The notes below the pieces were generated by a model. It searched no databases, was not told where the DNA came from, and saw nothing but the letters and a program-made list of their open reading frames with translations. A stretch of DNA of 64,000 nucleotides from Firmicutes bacterium UBA3553 (GTDB taxonomy: Bacteria > Bacillota > Clostridia > Tissierellales > Sedimentibacteraceae): contig DFOA01000031.1 in NCBI GenBank assembly GCA_002381185.1, forward strand, positions 30,292 to 94,291, in the 5' to 3' direction. Shown here one piece after another: positions 18,671 to 26,507 of this stretch. A program made the position numbers and the translations under genes. Within the stretch, counting starts at the first letter, position 1. Every line of letters starts with the position of its first letter.

Positions 18671-18895
18671 TTTTTCCTCCTGCTTAGAAATTGTAATAGT
18701 GTTTACAGTTACCTTGCTTTTCATGAATGCAAAGAAACTGTTACAATGTGAATATTTAACTTATACCACTTTTGTACTTATTTTAAACAATTATCGAAAA
18801 TATAAACGAATGAATAATTTATAATTTTCATATATTAATTGAAAAATGCATATAAAATGGTATAATAAGTTAAATTTAAATTTTGAGGTGACAAA

Positions 18896-20212
18896 TTGTA
18901 TAAGGAAATATCTAAAGAAATGCTTAATTTCATCAAGAAATGCCCAAGTGTTTTTCATGCTGTTGAAGCAATAAAAGAAGAACTAAAATCAGATGGATTT
19001 GCTGAATTGGGGGAAGGAAAGAAATGGAATTTAGAAAAGGGTAAAAAGTATTTTGTGACAAGAAATTATTCTTCAATAATTGCTTTTAAGGTAGGAGAAG
19101 ACTTATGTGACTACAGCTTTAATATAGTGGCATCTCACGGCGATTCTCCAAGCTTTAAAATTAAAGATAACTATAAAATAGAATCAGGAAAATACATACA
19201 GCTTAATACTGAAAAATACGGCGGAATGATTTATTCCACATGGTTTGACAGACCGTTGTCCGCTGCGGGCAGGGTTATATTAAAAAATGATAATGGAATT
19301 GAAACAAGACTTGTAAATATTGATAAAGATTTGGTCGTTATACCAAATGTGGCAATACACATGAACAAAGAAGTTAATTCATCCATGAAGTATAATGAAC
19401 AAGTAGACCTTCTGCCGCTGTACGGTTCGTTAAAAGACGGCGGGGATAATTTTATGGATGTTGTAGCAAAATATTCTGATGTTGAAAAAGAATGCATATT
19501 AAGTACCGATTTATTTTTGTACAATCGTATGGAACCGAGCATTTGGGGAATCAATGACGAATTTATATCATCATCCAAGCTCGACAACCTGCAGTGTGCA
19601 TATGCAACGTTAAAAGGATTTATAAAAGGAAATAATTCAAAATCTATAAATGTTTATTGCTGCTTTGACAACGAGGAAGTTGGAAGCGGAACCAAGCAGG
19701 GAGCTGCTTCAACATTTTTAGAGGATGTTCTGAAGAGAATAAACAGCAATTTAGGAAAAACGTCTGAAGATTACCACTGTGCATTATCTTCTTCGTTTAT
19801 GGTGTCAGCCGACAATGCACATGCTGTCCATCCAAATCATCCTGAAAAGAGTGACCCTACAAATCGCGTCTATATGAATGAAGGAATAGTTATAAAGCAT
19901 AATGCTGGTCAAAAATATACAACCGATTCAGTAAGCAGCGCCGTGTTTCAATCATTGTGCGAAGCTTCGGGTGTTCCTTTCCAGCATTATTCTAACCGTT
20001 CTGACATGCCCGGAGGAAGCACACTTGGAAATATTGCATCATTGAATGTAAGTATTAATACTGTTGACATAGGTATCGCACAGCTTGCTATGCATTCTTC
20101 CTATGAAACGGCAGGTATAATGGATACTTGCTATATGATTAAGGTAATAGAAGAATTTTTTAATTCCCATATTACGGAAATAAAAACCGGAGCTTTAAAT
20201 ATAATAAAATAA
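18896..20212 (+). CDS. apeB: M18 family aminopeptidase
   Basis: Cytoplasmic metallo-aminopeptidase of 438 aa. M18 features: NIVASHGDSPSFKIK (His/Asp metal region) near 80, YGGMIYSTWFDRPLS near 105, FDNEEVGSGTKQGA (catalytic/metal Glu) near 258, VSADNAHAVHPNHPEK near 303, and MHSSYETAG with the last His near 402. TTG start five bases after GAGGTG. Monocistronic, with a strong terminator after the stop. Confidence 0.92.
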   Translation: MYKEISKEMLNFIKKCPSVFHAVEAIKEELKSDGFAELGEGKKWNLEKGKKYFVTRNYSSIIAFKVGEDLCDYSFNIVASHGDSPSFKIKDNYKIESGKYIQLNTEKYGGMIYSTWFDRPLSAAGRVILKNDNGIETRLVNIDKDLVVIPNVAIHMNKEVNSSMKYNEQVDLLPLYGSLKDGGDNFMDVVAKYSDVEKECILSTDLFLYNRMEPSIWGINDEFISSSKLDNLQCAYATLKGFIKGNNSKSINVYCCFDNEEVGSGTKQGAASTFLEDVLKRINSNLGKTSEDYHCALSSSFMVSADNAHAVHPNHPEKSDPTNRVYMNEGIVIKHNAGQKYTTDSVSSAVFQSLCEASGVPFQHYSNRSDMPGGSTLGNIASLNVSINTVDIGIAQLAMHSSYETAGIMDTCYMIKVIEEFFNSHITEIKTGALNIIK

Positions 20213-20214
20213 TC

Positions 20215-20244
20215 AAAAAACTGCGTTAAAAAACGCAGTTTTTT
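20215..20244 (+). terminator. intrinsic terminator
   Basis: AAAAAACTGCGT/ACGCAGTTTTTT stem (20215-20226 with 20233-20244), just after the M18 peptidase stop. Confidence 0.9.
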
Positions 20245-20245
20245 G

Positions 20246-20299
20246 TATGCCCTAACAGAATTCCGAATTTATGCGACGAGGAATTCCGCTGTGACTCAA
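20246..20299. repeat. short relic of the 121-bp intergenic repeat family
   Basis: Begins TATGCCCTAAC exactly as the units at 32202 and 32323, then continues with AGAATTCCGAATTTATGCGAC, similar to their AGAATGCCAAATTTGTGCGAA block. The middle of the unit is missing. It forms a local hairpin (AGAATTCC with GGAATTC). Confidence 0.55.
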
Positions 20300-20794
20300 C
20301 TATTTGTTATCGTCAGTGAACATTTGTGTCCAATAAGGTGTTCCCGATGAATCAACATAGTATCCTACACCAATTAAAGTAAAGTGAGGAGAAAGGATGT
20401 TTTCTCTGTGGGTAGGAGAATTCATCCATTCAGATACTACAATTTCTGGTGTGTCTTGTCCGGATGCTATATTTTCACCCCATGCAGACCAGGTTATACC
20501 AAATTTTAATAACATATCGCTTGCCATTCCATATGTTGGAGAATTATGAGCAAAATAATGGTTAACTGCCATGTCTTGAGATTTTGTTCTGGCAACGTCT
20601 GATATTGCCGGGTCATAATATAAGGCCGGCAGGCCGTATTTTTGTCGTTCAACATTTACCAGCTGAACCACCTGTTGTTCATATGATGGATTCACCGGAG
20701 GAGTAGTGCCGGCTACAGCCAAAGCTGAAATATTTGATAAAGCCAACAGTGCTATTAAAAGTACTAAAGAAATTTTATTTTTCGTACAAAACAC
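20300..20794 (-). CDS. secreted CAP/SCP-domain protein
   Basis: A 164-aa protein with an N-terminal signal peptide (about 1-29: KNK then LVLLIALLALS, cleavage after AVA) and a CAP domain. Domain motifs include VVQLVNVERQKYGL, YFAHNSP, WGENIASG and HRENILSPHF. Bacterial CAP proteins of this type (YkwD-like) are exported and often linked to spores or the wall; function uncertain. The start is doubtful: the only canonical codon is a GTG that lies inside the GAGGTG binding site itself. Confidence 0.82.
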   Translation of the reverse strand: MFCTKNKISLVLLIALLALSNISALAVAGTTPPVNPSYEQQVVQLVNVERQKYGLPALYYDPAISDVARTKSQDMAVNHYFAHNSPTYGMASDMLLKFGITWSAWGENIASGQDTPEIVVSEWMNSPTHRENILSPHFTLIGVGYYVDSSGTPYWTQMFTDDNK

Positions 20795-20965
20795 CTCACT
20801 TGGATTATTTGAAACAAAAATATAATTTTTTATTTCTTTTTTATTATTTCAGTTTTAAATAATAATATAATCCTCAATTGTTTGATAAATTGTAAAATAA
20901 AGCATTATGAGGATTATTAGATGAAAATTTTTAAAATTGTAATAGAAATAGAAATTTAAAAAAAT

Positions 20966-22417
20966 TTAAATTATTTCTTGAGGTGCAATTAATCCGTTGA
21001 ATCTTTGTTCGCTGTAAATCCGTGCTATTTCATTCCAGGAAGCTTCATCGACTATTCCTGTGGGTTCAAGGCCAAACATTGTTTGAAAGGCCATGACTGC
21101 ATTTTCTGTTTTTTCATCAAATATTCCACTTACTGTAATAGGTGGTATGGAAGGTATCACCAGGGCAATATAAGAAAGCATCTGCTGAAGGATGAACACT
21201 CCCGGCTGTTCCTGAAGCATATCTCTTCTCAATTCGATTCCGGGATACCGTAAACGAGGCAAATAAACATTTTCGGGCGACAACAAATTAAATATTCCGA
21301 GAATGCTATTATATAGCTGATTCCATGTTTCGCTGTCTACAATGCCGGTAGCAGGGAGTCCCATTATTTTTTGAAATTCTAGTACTCCCTGCCTCGTTTG
21401 TTCATCAAATATACCAGTGTAAGCAACAGAAGGAATACTCGGATAGTAAAGAGATAAAACATCTAAAAAATACTGCAAGTAAGTAACTCTTGGGCGTATG
21501 TCACCCTGCAATAAAATATTCCTGGTTATTTCGTATATTTCCTCATATATGGAACCTGGTACAGTCAATTCCGATAATTTTGATACTGCTGTATAGATTT
21601 GCCTTATTTTATAAAATGTTGCCTGGTCGATGATGCCTGTTACAGGCAAATTAAAAACTCTTTGAAATTCTTTCACAGCTAGCTCGGTAGATTCGCCAAA
21701 GTATCCATCTGCAGGATATATTTCAGGAATAGCAGGGAAGTTATCAGAAATTCTGTTCAGTCCCAATTGCTGTCTCAGCACAATTATACTTGAGTCTCCC
21801 AGCTTAATGGGTTCACCTGGATATGCCAGCCCCACGCTGCTGATGGGTATATCTGTTACAAGTGATATGTTTTCACCGTAATAATATTTTAAAATATCAA
21901 TGGCCGAAAAACCTTCATTGGCCAAATCAACAGATCCCCATTGATGTAACCCGTCACATGTAGAAACCCTTCCATCGCAAAAAGTAGTATACAGCGGCAG
22001 CACTTGACCATCTCTTACAATATATTGATTAAATATTTCATCTGCTATATTGCTTATGTTATCAAATATACCTCTGTTATTAACATATGCCTGATCATAT
22101 TGGGTTGAATTAGTGATGTCAAAATTATAACCTTTTGCTTTATACCATTCCAATGCAATTCTATTCAGAGCAACAGATACTATTGCATGAATATTAGCCC
22201 TTAGGGCATTTTCTGGCCATGTGGGATACAACTCTGATGATGCAACATTTTTTATATAATCGATGAAAGGGATTGTTACATTTTCAGCATCTTCATTTGG
22301 ATTACCTAAATGTACAGTAATATATTCTGGAATAGTAGCAAAGTATGTGGGAGGACCTCCCGGAATGGTGTATTGTTCGTTTACATTTTGATTATTAACA
22401 GAGCATGAAAAGTTCAT
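20966..22417 (-). CDS. SpoIID-like domain protein with three peptidoglycan-binding modules
   Basis: A 483-aa protein. N-terminal part (about 45-190) resembles the SpoIID/LytB amidase-enhancer fold (FIDYIKNVASSELYPTWPE, then ALRANIHAIVSVALNRI, later CDGLHQWGSVDLA). It is followed by three PG_binding_1 repeats, about 205-270, 300-370 and 395-470, each ending GYFGE/TGIFDE then AVxxFQxxxGLPxTGIVD. No signal peptide. Similar clostridial proteins act on spore cortex or envelope; that is inferred. ATG after GAGGT. Confidence 0.8.
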   Translation of the reverse strand: MNFSCSVNNQNVNEQYTIPGGPPTYFATIPEYITVHLGNPNEDAENVTIPFIDYIKNVASSELYPTWPENALRANIHAIVSVALNRIALEWYKAKGYNFDITNSTQYDQAYVNNRGIFDNISNIADEIFNQYIVRDGQVLPLYTTFCDGRVSTCDGLHQWGSVDLANEGFSAIDILKYYYGENISLVTDIPISSVGLAYPGEPIKLGDSSIIVLRQQLGLNRISDNFPAIPEIYPADGYFGESTELAVKEFQRVFNLPVTGIIDQATFYKIRQIYTAVSKLSELTVPGSIYEEIYEITRNILLQGDIRPRVTYLQYFLDVLSLYYPSIPSVAYTGIFDEQTRQGVLEFQKIMGLPATGIVDSETWNQLYNSILGIFNLLSPENVYLPRLRYPGIELRRDMLQEQPGVFILQQMLSYIALVIPSIPPITVSGIFDEKTENAVMAFQTMFGLEPTGIVDEASWNEIARIYSEQRFNGLIAPQEII

Positions 22418-22534
22418 ATCTACCTCTAATTAAAATATTATTTACAATAATATTTAATGACTTTATGTTAATATATGTTATTATTATAGTTTTAAGAATG
22501 TTACATTATAATGATAAAATCTGCAGTACTGCAT

Positions 22535-23641
22535 TTATTTATTCAGTATGAATTTATTGCCGGATATTTGCTTAATGAATCCCTTCATTTCAAGCAAAGT
22601 TGCCAGGCCTAATATTGTTCCTGCATCAATACCTGTTTTTTCATGTATTTCATAGATGGTCATGTTTCCTGATTGAATGCAGTGTATTATTTTTATTTCA
22701 TCTTTGCCTAAGCTATTGTAGTCTGTCAAGTTTTGTTTTTGTGTTACTCTGGTTTTAAGTTCCAAGATTTCATCAATAATATCATTTACAGATGTTGTTA
22801 TTTTTGCTCCGTCTCTTATTAAAGCGTTGGTCCCTTTGCTGTACAGACTATCTATATTGCCCGGCACAGCAAATATTTCTCTTCCCTGTTCTGCGGCATG
22901 GCCTGCAGTTATAAGAGTTCCGCTTCTTTCTTGAGCTTCAATTACAAGTACACCATCAGACAAACCGCTTATAATTCTGTTTCTGTCATGAAAGTTGTTT
23001 GGCAATGGCTGCATGCCAAATGGATATTCTGATATTACCGCACCGTCTTTTTCGTAAATTTCTTTATAGAGATTCTCATTGGACTTTGGGTAAATTACAT
23101 CAATTCCGCAAGCTATGATACCTGCAGTCTTCGCGTTATATTTTAAAGCTGTTTTATGAGCAATTGTATCTATACCTGTTGCAAGTCCGCTTATAATATT
23201 CACACCTAGTCCTGAAATTTCTCCTGTGAGTTTTTCCGCCGCCCATTTGCCGTATGCTGTAGCTTTACGGGACCCGACAACTGCAATTGACAGATTATCA
23301 ATTTCGTGGATATTTCCCTTATAATGCAATATATAGGGAGCGCAGCTGATTTGCTTTAATTTTTCAGGGTATAAATCATCATAAATTGTTACTATGCTTG
23401 ACTTTTCATTACTTAACCTTTTCAAAAGTTTTTCTTCAAAAGTATTTTTGGTTTTGGCCAGGTATTCAATAATTTCAGGTTTAAGCAAGTTTAAGTTATA
23501 TTTCTCAGATTCAAAGTTTTCCCATAAGTCTTTTGGGCTTCCGTTAAAATATTCCAATAGCTTTTCGATTTTTCTGTTGGATATCCCATTTGCGGAATTA
23601 AGCCATGCAATTGTTTTTTGATTAATATTTAATCTTTCCAT
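22535..23641 (-). CDS. dprA: DNA-processing protein DprA
   Basis: Binds incoming single-stranded DNA and loads RecA during natural transformation; also widespread in non-competent bacteria. The 368-aa product has an N-terminal helical region, the Rossmann-like core with AVVGSRKATAYGKW near 118, ISGLATGIDTIAHK near 155, GCGIDVIYPKSN near 180 and EAQERSGTLITA near 240, and a C-terminal winged helix (about 305-365). Starts 1 nt after the comM stop, so the two are one transcript. Confidence 0.95.
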   Translation of the reverse strand: MERLNINQKTIAWLNSANGISNRKIEKLLEYFNGSPKDLWENFESEKYNLNLLKPEIIEYLAKTKNTFEEKLLKRLSNEKSSIVTIYDDLYPEKLKQISCAPYILHYKGNIHEIDNLSIAVVGSRKATAYGKWAAEKLTGEISGLGVNIISGLATGIDTIAHKTALKYNAKTAGIIACGIDVIYPKSNENLYKEIYEKDGAVISEYPFGMQPLPNNFHDRNRIISGLSDGVLVIEAQERSGTLITAGHAAEQGREIFAVPGNIDSLYSKGTNALIRDGAKITTSVNDIIDEILELKTRVTQKQNLTDYNSLGKDEIKIIHCIQSGNMTIYEIHEKTGIDAGTILGLATLLEMKGFIKQISGNKFILNK

Positions 23642-23642
23642 A

Positions 23643-25169
23643 CTACCTCCAGTATTTTCGGTCTAAACTTCTGTACTGTATAGCTTCTGCAATATGTTTT
23701 GTTTCAATATTATCTGCTCCTTCTAAATCTGCAATGGTTCTTGCTACCTTCAATATTTTATTATATGCTCTTGCGCTGAGGCCAAGGCGTTCAAAAGCAT
23801 CCTTAAGCAGCCTCTGCGATTCCTTGTTTATTTTACAAAATTTCGTTATATATTTGCTGCTAAGCTCTGAGTTGGTAATAATCCCTAAGCCTGCATATCT
23901 TTCCTGCTGAATTTTTCTTGCTTTGACTATTCGTTTTTTTATTTCATTGGATGATTCTTCTTTTCTTTCGTTATTTAAATCATCATATCTGACAGGCGAT
24001 ACTTCTATTTGAATATCAATTCTGTTCAATAGCGGCCCCGAGATTTTCCCCAGATATTTATCGATTTGTGATTGGCTGCATGAGCATTCATGGCCAGAAT
24101 CCCCAAGGTACCCGCACGGACACGGATTCATTGAGGCAATAAGCATGAATTTAGCAGGGAATGTAAAGGAACCGTTTGCCCTTGAAATAGAAATGCTGCC
24201 GTCTTCTATAGGTTGTCTCAATACTTCAATAACACTTTTAGGAAATTCGGGAATTTCATCAAGAAACAAAACACCGTAATGAGCCAATGAAACTTCACCT
24301 GGACTTGGTTTTGAGCCTCCGCCTGCCATTGAAACACGGGATGAGGTGTGATGTGGGGAGCGGAATGGGCGTTTTTTTATGAGTCCTTTGCTGTTCAGCA
24401 TACCGGATATGCTGTATATTTTTGTAACTTCCAAGGACTCTTCAAAAGTGAGATCCGGAAGTATTGTGGGAATTCGCCGGGCAATCATGGTCTTGCCTGA
24501 GCCGGGAGAACCGAGCAGAAGGATGTTGTGCATTCCTGCGGCAGCAATCTCCATGGCTCTTTTCATGGCAGGCTGCCCTTTGATTTCAGAAAAGTCTTCT
24601 TGAAAATTTTCAAGGTTTTCAGAATAATCGTATGTAACTTTATATGGTTCTATATCCAAATAACCGTTAAAGTAATGAACCAAGTCCCTGATACTTTCAA
24701 CAGGTATTACATCAATGCCGTGTACGGCTCCACATTCTTCCTTGTTGTCTTCAGGTACTATAACTCTTTTGAAATTATTGCTGCGCATAGAAATAACCAT
24801 TGGTAAAGCACCGTCAACTGCAGTTATTTTCCCATCCAAAGAAAGTTCACCGATAATGCATGTGTTTTCATCAATAATTTTTTCAATAATTTTGCTTGCA
24901 CATAATATGCCTGCAGCAATGGGCAAATCTATCTGGCTTCCTTCTTTTTTTAAATTTGCAGGAGCCAGGTTGACGGTTATACGGCTTACCGGAAAACTGA
25001 ACCCGCTGTTTTTTAAAGCCGAACGCACTCTTTCTTTTGATTCCTTTATTGATATATCAGGAAGTCCGACTATGCAAAAGTTCGGTAGGCCTCCTGACAA
25101 ATCAGTTTCTACATCAACCTCGTATCCTTCAAGACCGTACAGAACACAGGTTTTTATTTTCGACAGCAT
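23643..25169 (-). CDS. comM: YifB/ComM family AAA+ ATPase (Mg-chelatase-like)
   Basis: AAA+ ATPase of the ComM family; ComM is a branch-migration helicase in transformation. The 508-aa product has an N-terminal Lon-like domain (LSGGLPNFCIVGLPD), Walker A GSPGSGKTMIAR near 218, Walker B GVLFLDEIPEF, the ASMNPCPCGYLGD motif near 350 with further cysteines, and the C-terminal YNKILKVARTIADLE. Start at ATG 25169, which follows GGAGGC; 27 upstream in-frame codons have no binding site. Operon with dprA. Confidence 0.93.
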   Translation of the reverse strand: MLSKIKTCVLYGLEGYEVDVETDLSGGLPNFCIVGLPDISIKESKERVRSALKNSGFSFPVSRITVNLAPANLKKEGSQIDLPIAAGILCASKIIEKIIDENTCIIGELSLDGKITAVDGALPMVISMRSNNFKRVIVPEDNKEECGAVHGIDVIPVESIRDLVHYFNGYLDIEPYKVTYDYSENLENFQEDFSEIKGQPAMKRAMEIAAAGMHNILLLGSPGSGKTMIARRIPTILPDLTFEESLEVTKIYSISGMLNSKGLIKKRPFRSPHHTSSRVSMAGGGSKPSPGEVSLAHYGVLFLDEIPEFPKSVIEVLRQPIEDGSISISRANGSFTFPAKFMLIASMNPCPCGYLGDSGHECSCSQSQIDKYLGKISGPLLNRIDIQIEVSPVRYDDLNNERKEESSNEIKKRIVKARKIQQERYAGLGIITNSELSSKYITKFCKINKESQRLLKDAFERLGLSARAYNKILKVARTIADLEGADNIETKHIAEAIQYRSLDRKYWR

Positions 25170-25309
25170 ATAGCCTCCATGTGGTAATATTAGGAAATAT
25201 TTGATATAATTATATAATAAGTTCATAATACTTACAATATATAAATGCATTATATCTAAATATATATATTTATAGTAATAAAGAAAGCCTGCGGCGTGCA
25301 GGCTCTAAT

Positions 25310-25786
25310 TCATTCTTCAGCATAAACGGTATTTTTAAATTTATGGAACCTTTCTTCGACATCTGGATTACTATTTATGAATGAAATATAATTTTCAAAA
25401 CATTTAGATGTATCTTCGCTTATGGTATGTTCCACTTTTTCAGTTTCTATAAGCAATATTTCTTCAGGCACTCCTATTTTTTTCAAAAAAGTTTCTATTA
25501 TGTTATGCCTTTTTAAAAGAAGTTCTCCTAAAACCTTTCCTTCATCTTTTAAAATAATGACGCCATATCTTTCATATTTCAACAGGTTTTGTTTTCCAAG
25601 CCTTTGAACCATGCGTGTGGCTGATGGGGGGTGCACGTTCAGCGCATCTGACAGCTCGTTTATTCTTGTAAACCCTGATTTAAGAGACAGCCTGTATATC
25701 ATTTCCAGATAATCCTCCATGGAGGCTGTCAGCAAGTTTTCATTTTTTTTCATGTATTCGCTGAAAGTGTGATAATTTCTATCCAT
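25310..25786 (-). CDS. mntR: MntR-type metal-dependent repressor (DtxR family)
   Basis: Manganese-responsive repressor of 158 aa. Winged-helix domain includes NELSDALNVHPPSATRMVQRL. Metal ligands of MntR are matched: SMEDYLEMIY (Asp/Glu), RHN (His) and EKVEH (Glu, Glu-His). The C-terminal SH3-like domain of DtxR is absent, as in MntR. Start at ATG 25786 after GTAGGTGG. A perfect 14-bp palindrome lies 57 bp upstream. No Mn transporter is in the window. Confidence 0.88.
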   Translation of the reverse strand: MDRNYHTFSEYMKKNENLLTASMEDYLEMIYRLSLKSGFTRINELSDALNVHPPSATRMVQRLGKQNLLKYERYGVIILKDEGKVLGELLLKRHNIIETFLKKIGVPEEILLIETEKVEHTISEDTSKCFENYISFINSNPDVEERFHKFKNTVYAEE

Positions 25787-25842
25787 ATATCCACCTACTT
25801 TTAAGGATGTCAATAAATTATATTCAACAAAGGTTAAAAAAA

Positions 25843-25856
25843 TTACTCTAGAGTAA
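25843..25856. promoter_or_regulatory. palindrome upstream of mntR, candidate operator
   Basis: Perfect 14-bp inverted repeat TTACTCTAGAGTAA in the mntR upstream region. It does not match the B. subtilis MntR box, so assignment to MntR is only positional. Confidence 0.4.
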
Positions 25857-25875
25857 CATTTTTGCTATATATTCT

Positions 25876-25912
25876 AAAAGGTCCCTGCGTTTGGCGTATG
25901 TCGGGACCTTTT
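25876..25912 (-). terminator. bidirectional-looking terminator
   Basis: AAAAGGTCCC/GGGACCTTTT stem (25876-25885 with 25903-25912) downstream of the carboxymuconolactone decarboxylase-like gene on the minus strand. Confidence 0.75.
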
Positions 25913-25986
25913 ATGTTAAATATGCTGCATCTGTTTTCTGATTTAGAAAAAGGAAACGTAGTTAATTGCCAAATGGGGCTGAGGTA

Positions 25987-26331
25987 TTACTTATTTTGAT
26001 TGTCCATCACCTGTCTGAATACGAGAAGACCTCTCATCATTTTTGGAAAACCGCAGGTAGGTGCAACCAATAGAATTGCATGTTCTATTTCTTCCTTTGC
26101 GCAGCCGCCATGCAACGCTTTAAGAATATGAGTTCTTAAAGAATATTCATTTTGGCAATGAGTTGAAAGGGAAACTTTTATAAGCCATCTGGTTTTTTCG
26201 TCCAGTGGACCGCCTTTTTCGTGAACCAGCTTTCCGAATTTTTCATATGCATCATAAATTTCCTTATGATTATCAATCATATATTTAAGATTCTTTTCAA
26301 TTACATCGTAATTATCAAAATAATCATTCAT
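25987..26331 (-). CDS. carboxymuconolactone decarboxylase/AhpD-like protein
   Basis: A 114-aa all-helical protein of the AhpD/CMD superfamily: LDEKTRWLIKVSLSTHCQNEYSLRTHI followed, about 12 residues later, by AKEEIEHAILLVAPTCGFP. The usual AhpD CxxC pair is not intact (only one Cys, then Asn-Glu, with a His downstream), so an AhpD-type disulfide reductase activity is unlikely. Function unknown. ATG follows a weak AAGGATGG site. Confidence 0.75.
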   Translation of the reverse strand: MNDYFDNYDVIEKNLKYMIDNHKEIYDAYEKFGKLVHEKGGPLDEKTRWLIKVSLSTHCQNEYSLRTHILKALHGGCAKEEIEHAILLVAPTCGFPKMMRGLLVFRQVMDNQNK

Positions 26332-26416
26332 TTTGTAACCATCCTTTTATAATGTTATAAATTATTATTACCTGGTTATCATAAAATAAACAATAAAATC
26401 AACATTACATTGTCTA

Positions 26417-26445
26417 TTGACAAATAAAAAAATGTATTATATGTT
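26417..26445 (+). promoter_or_regulatory. sigma-A-type promoter of topA
   Basis: TTGACA (26417-26422), 17-nt spacer, TATGTT (26440-26445); about 60 nt upstream of the topA start. Confidence 0.6.
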
Positions 26446-26507
26446 ATTATGGTAACACTATGGGAAAATGCTTAAAATTAATGTGCATGCGGTATTGGAG
26501 GAAGTTG

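Noticed and set aside
20770..20800. Possible non-standard ACG start for the CAP-domain gene
   Set aside because: Spacing after GAGGTG would suit it, but ACG starts are very rare and the base count in this stretch was hard to verify by eye; I kept the GTG.
24715..25173. 152-codon plus-strand frame inside comM
   Set aside because: Opposite strand of a well-supported gene; composition is a mirror of its codons.
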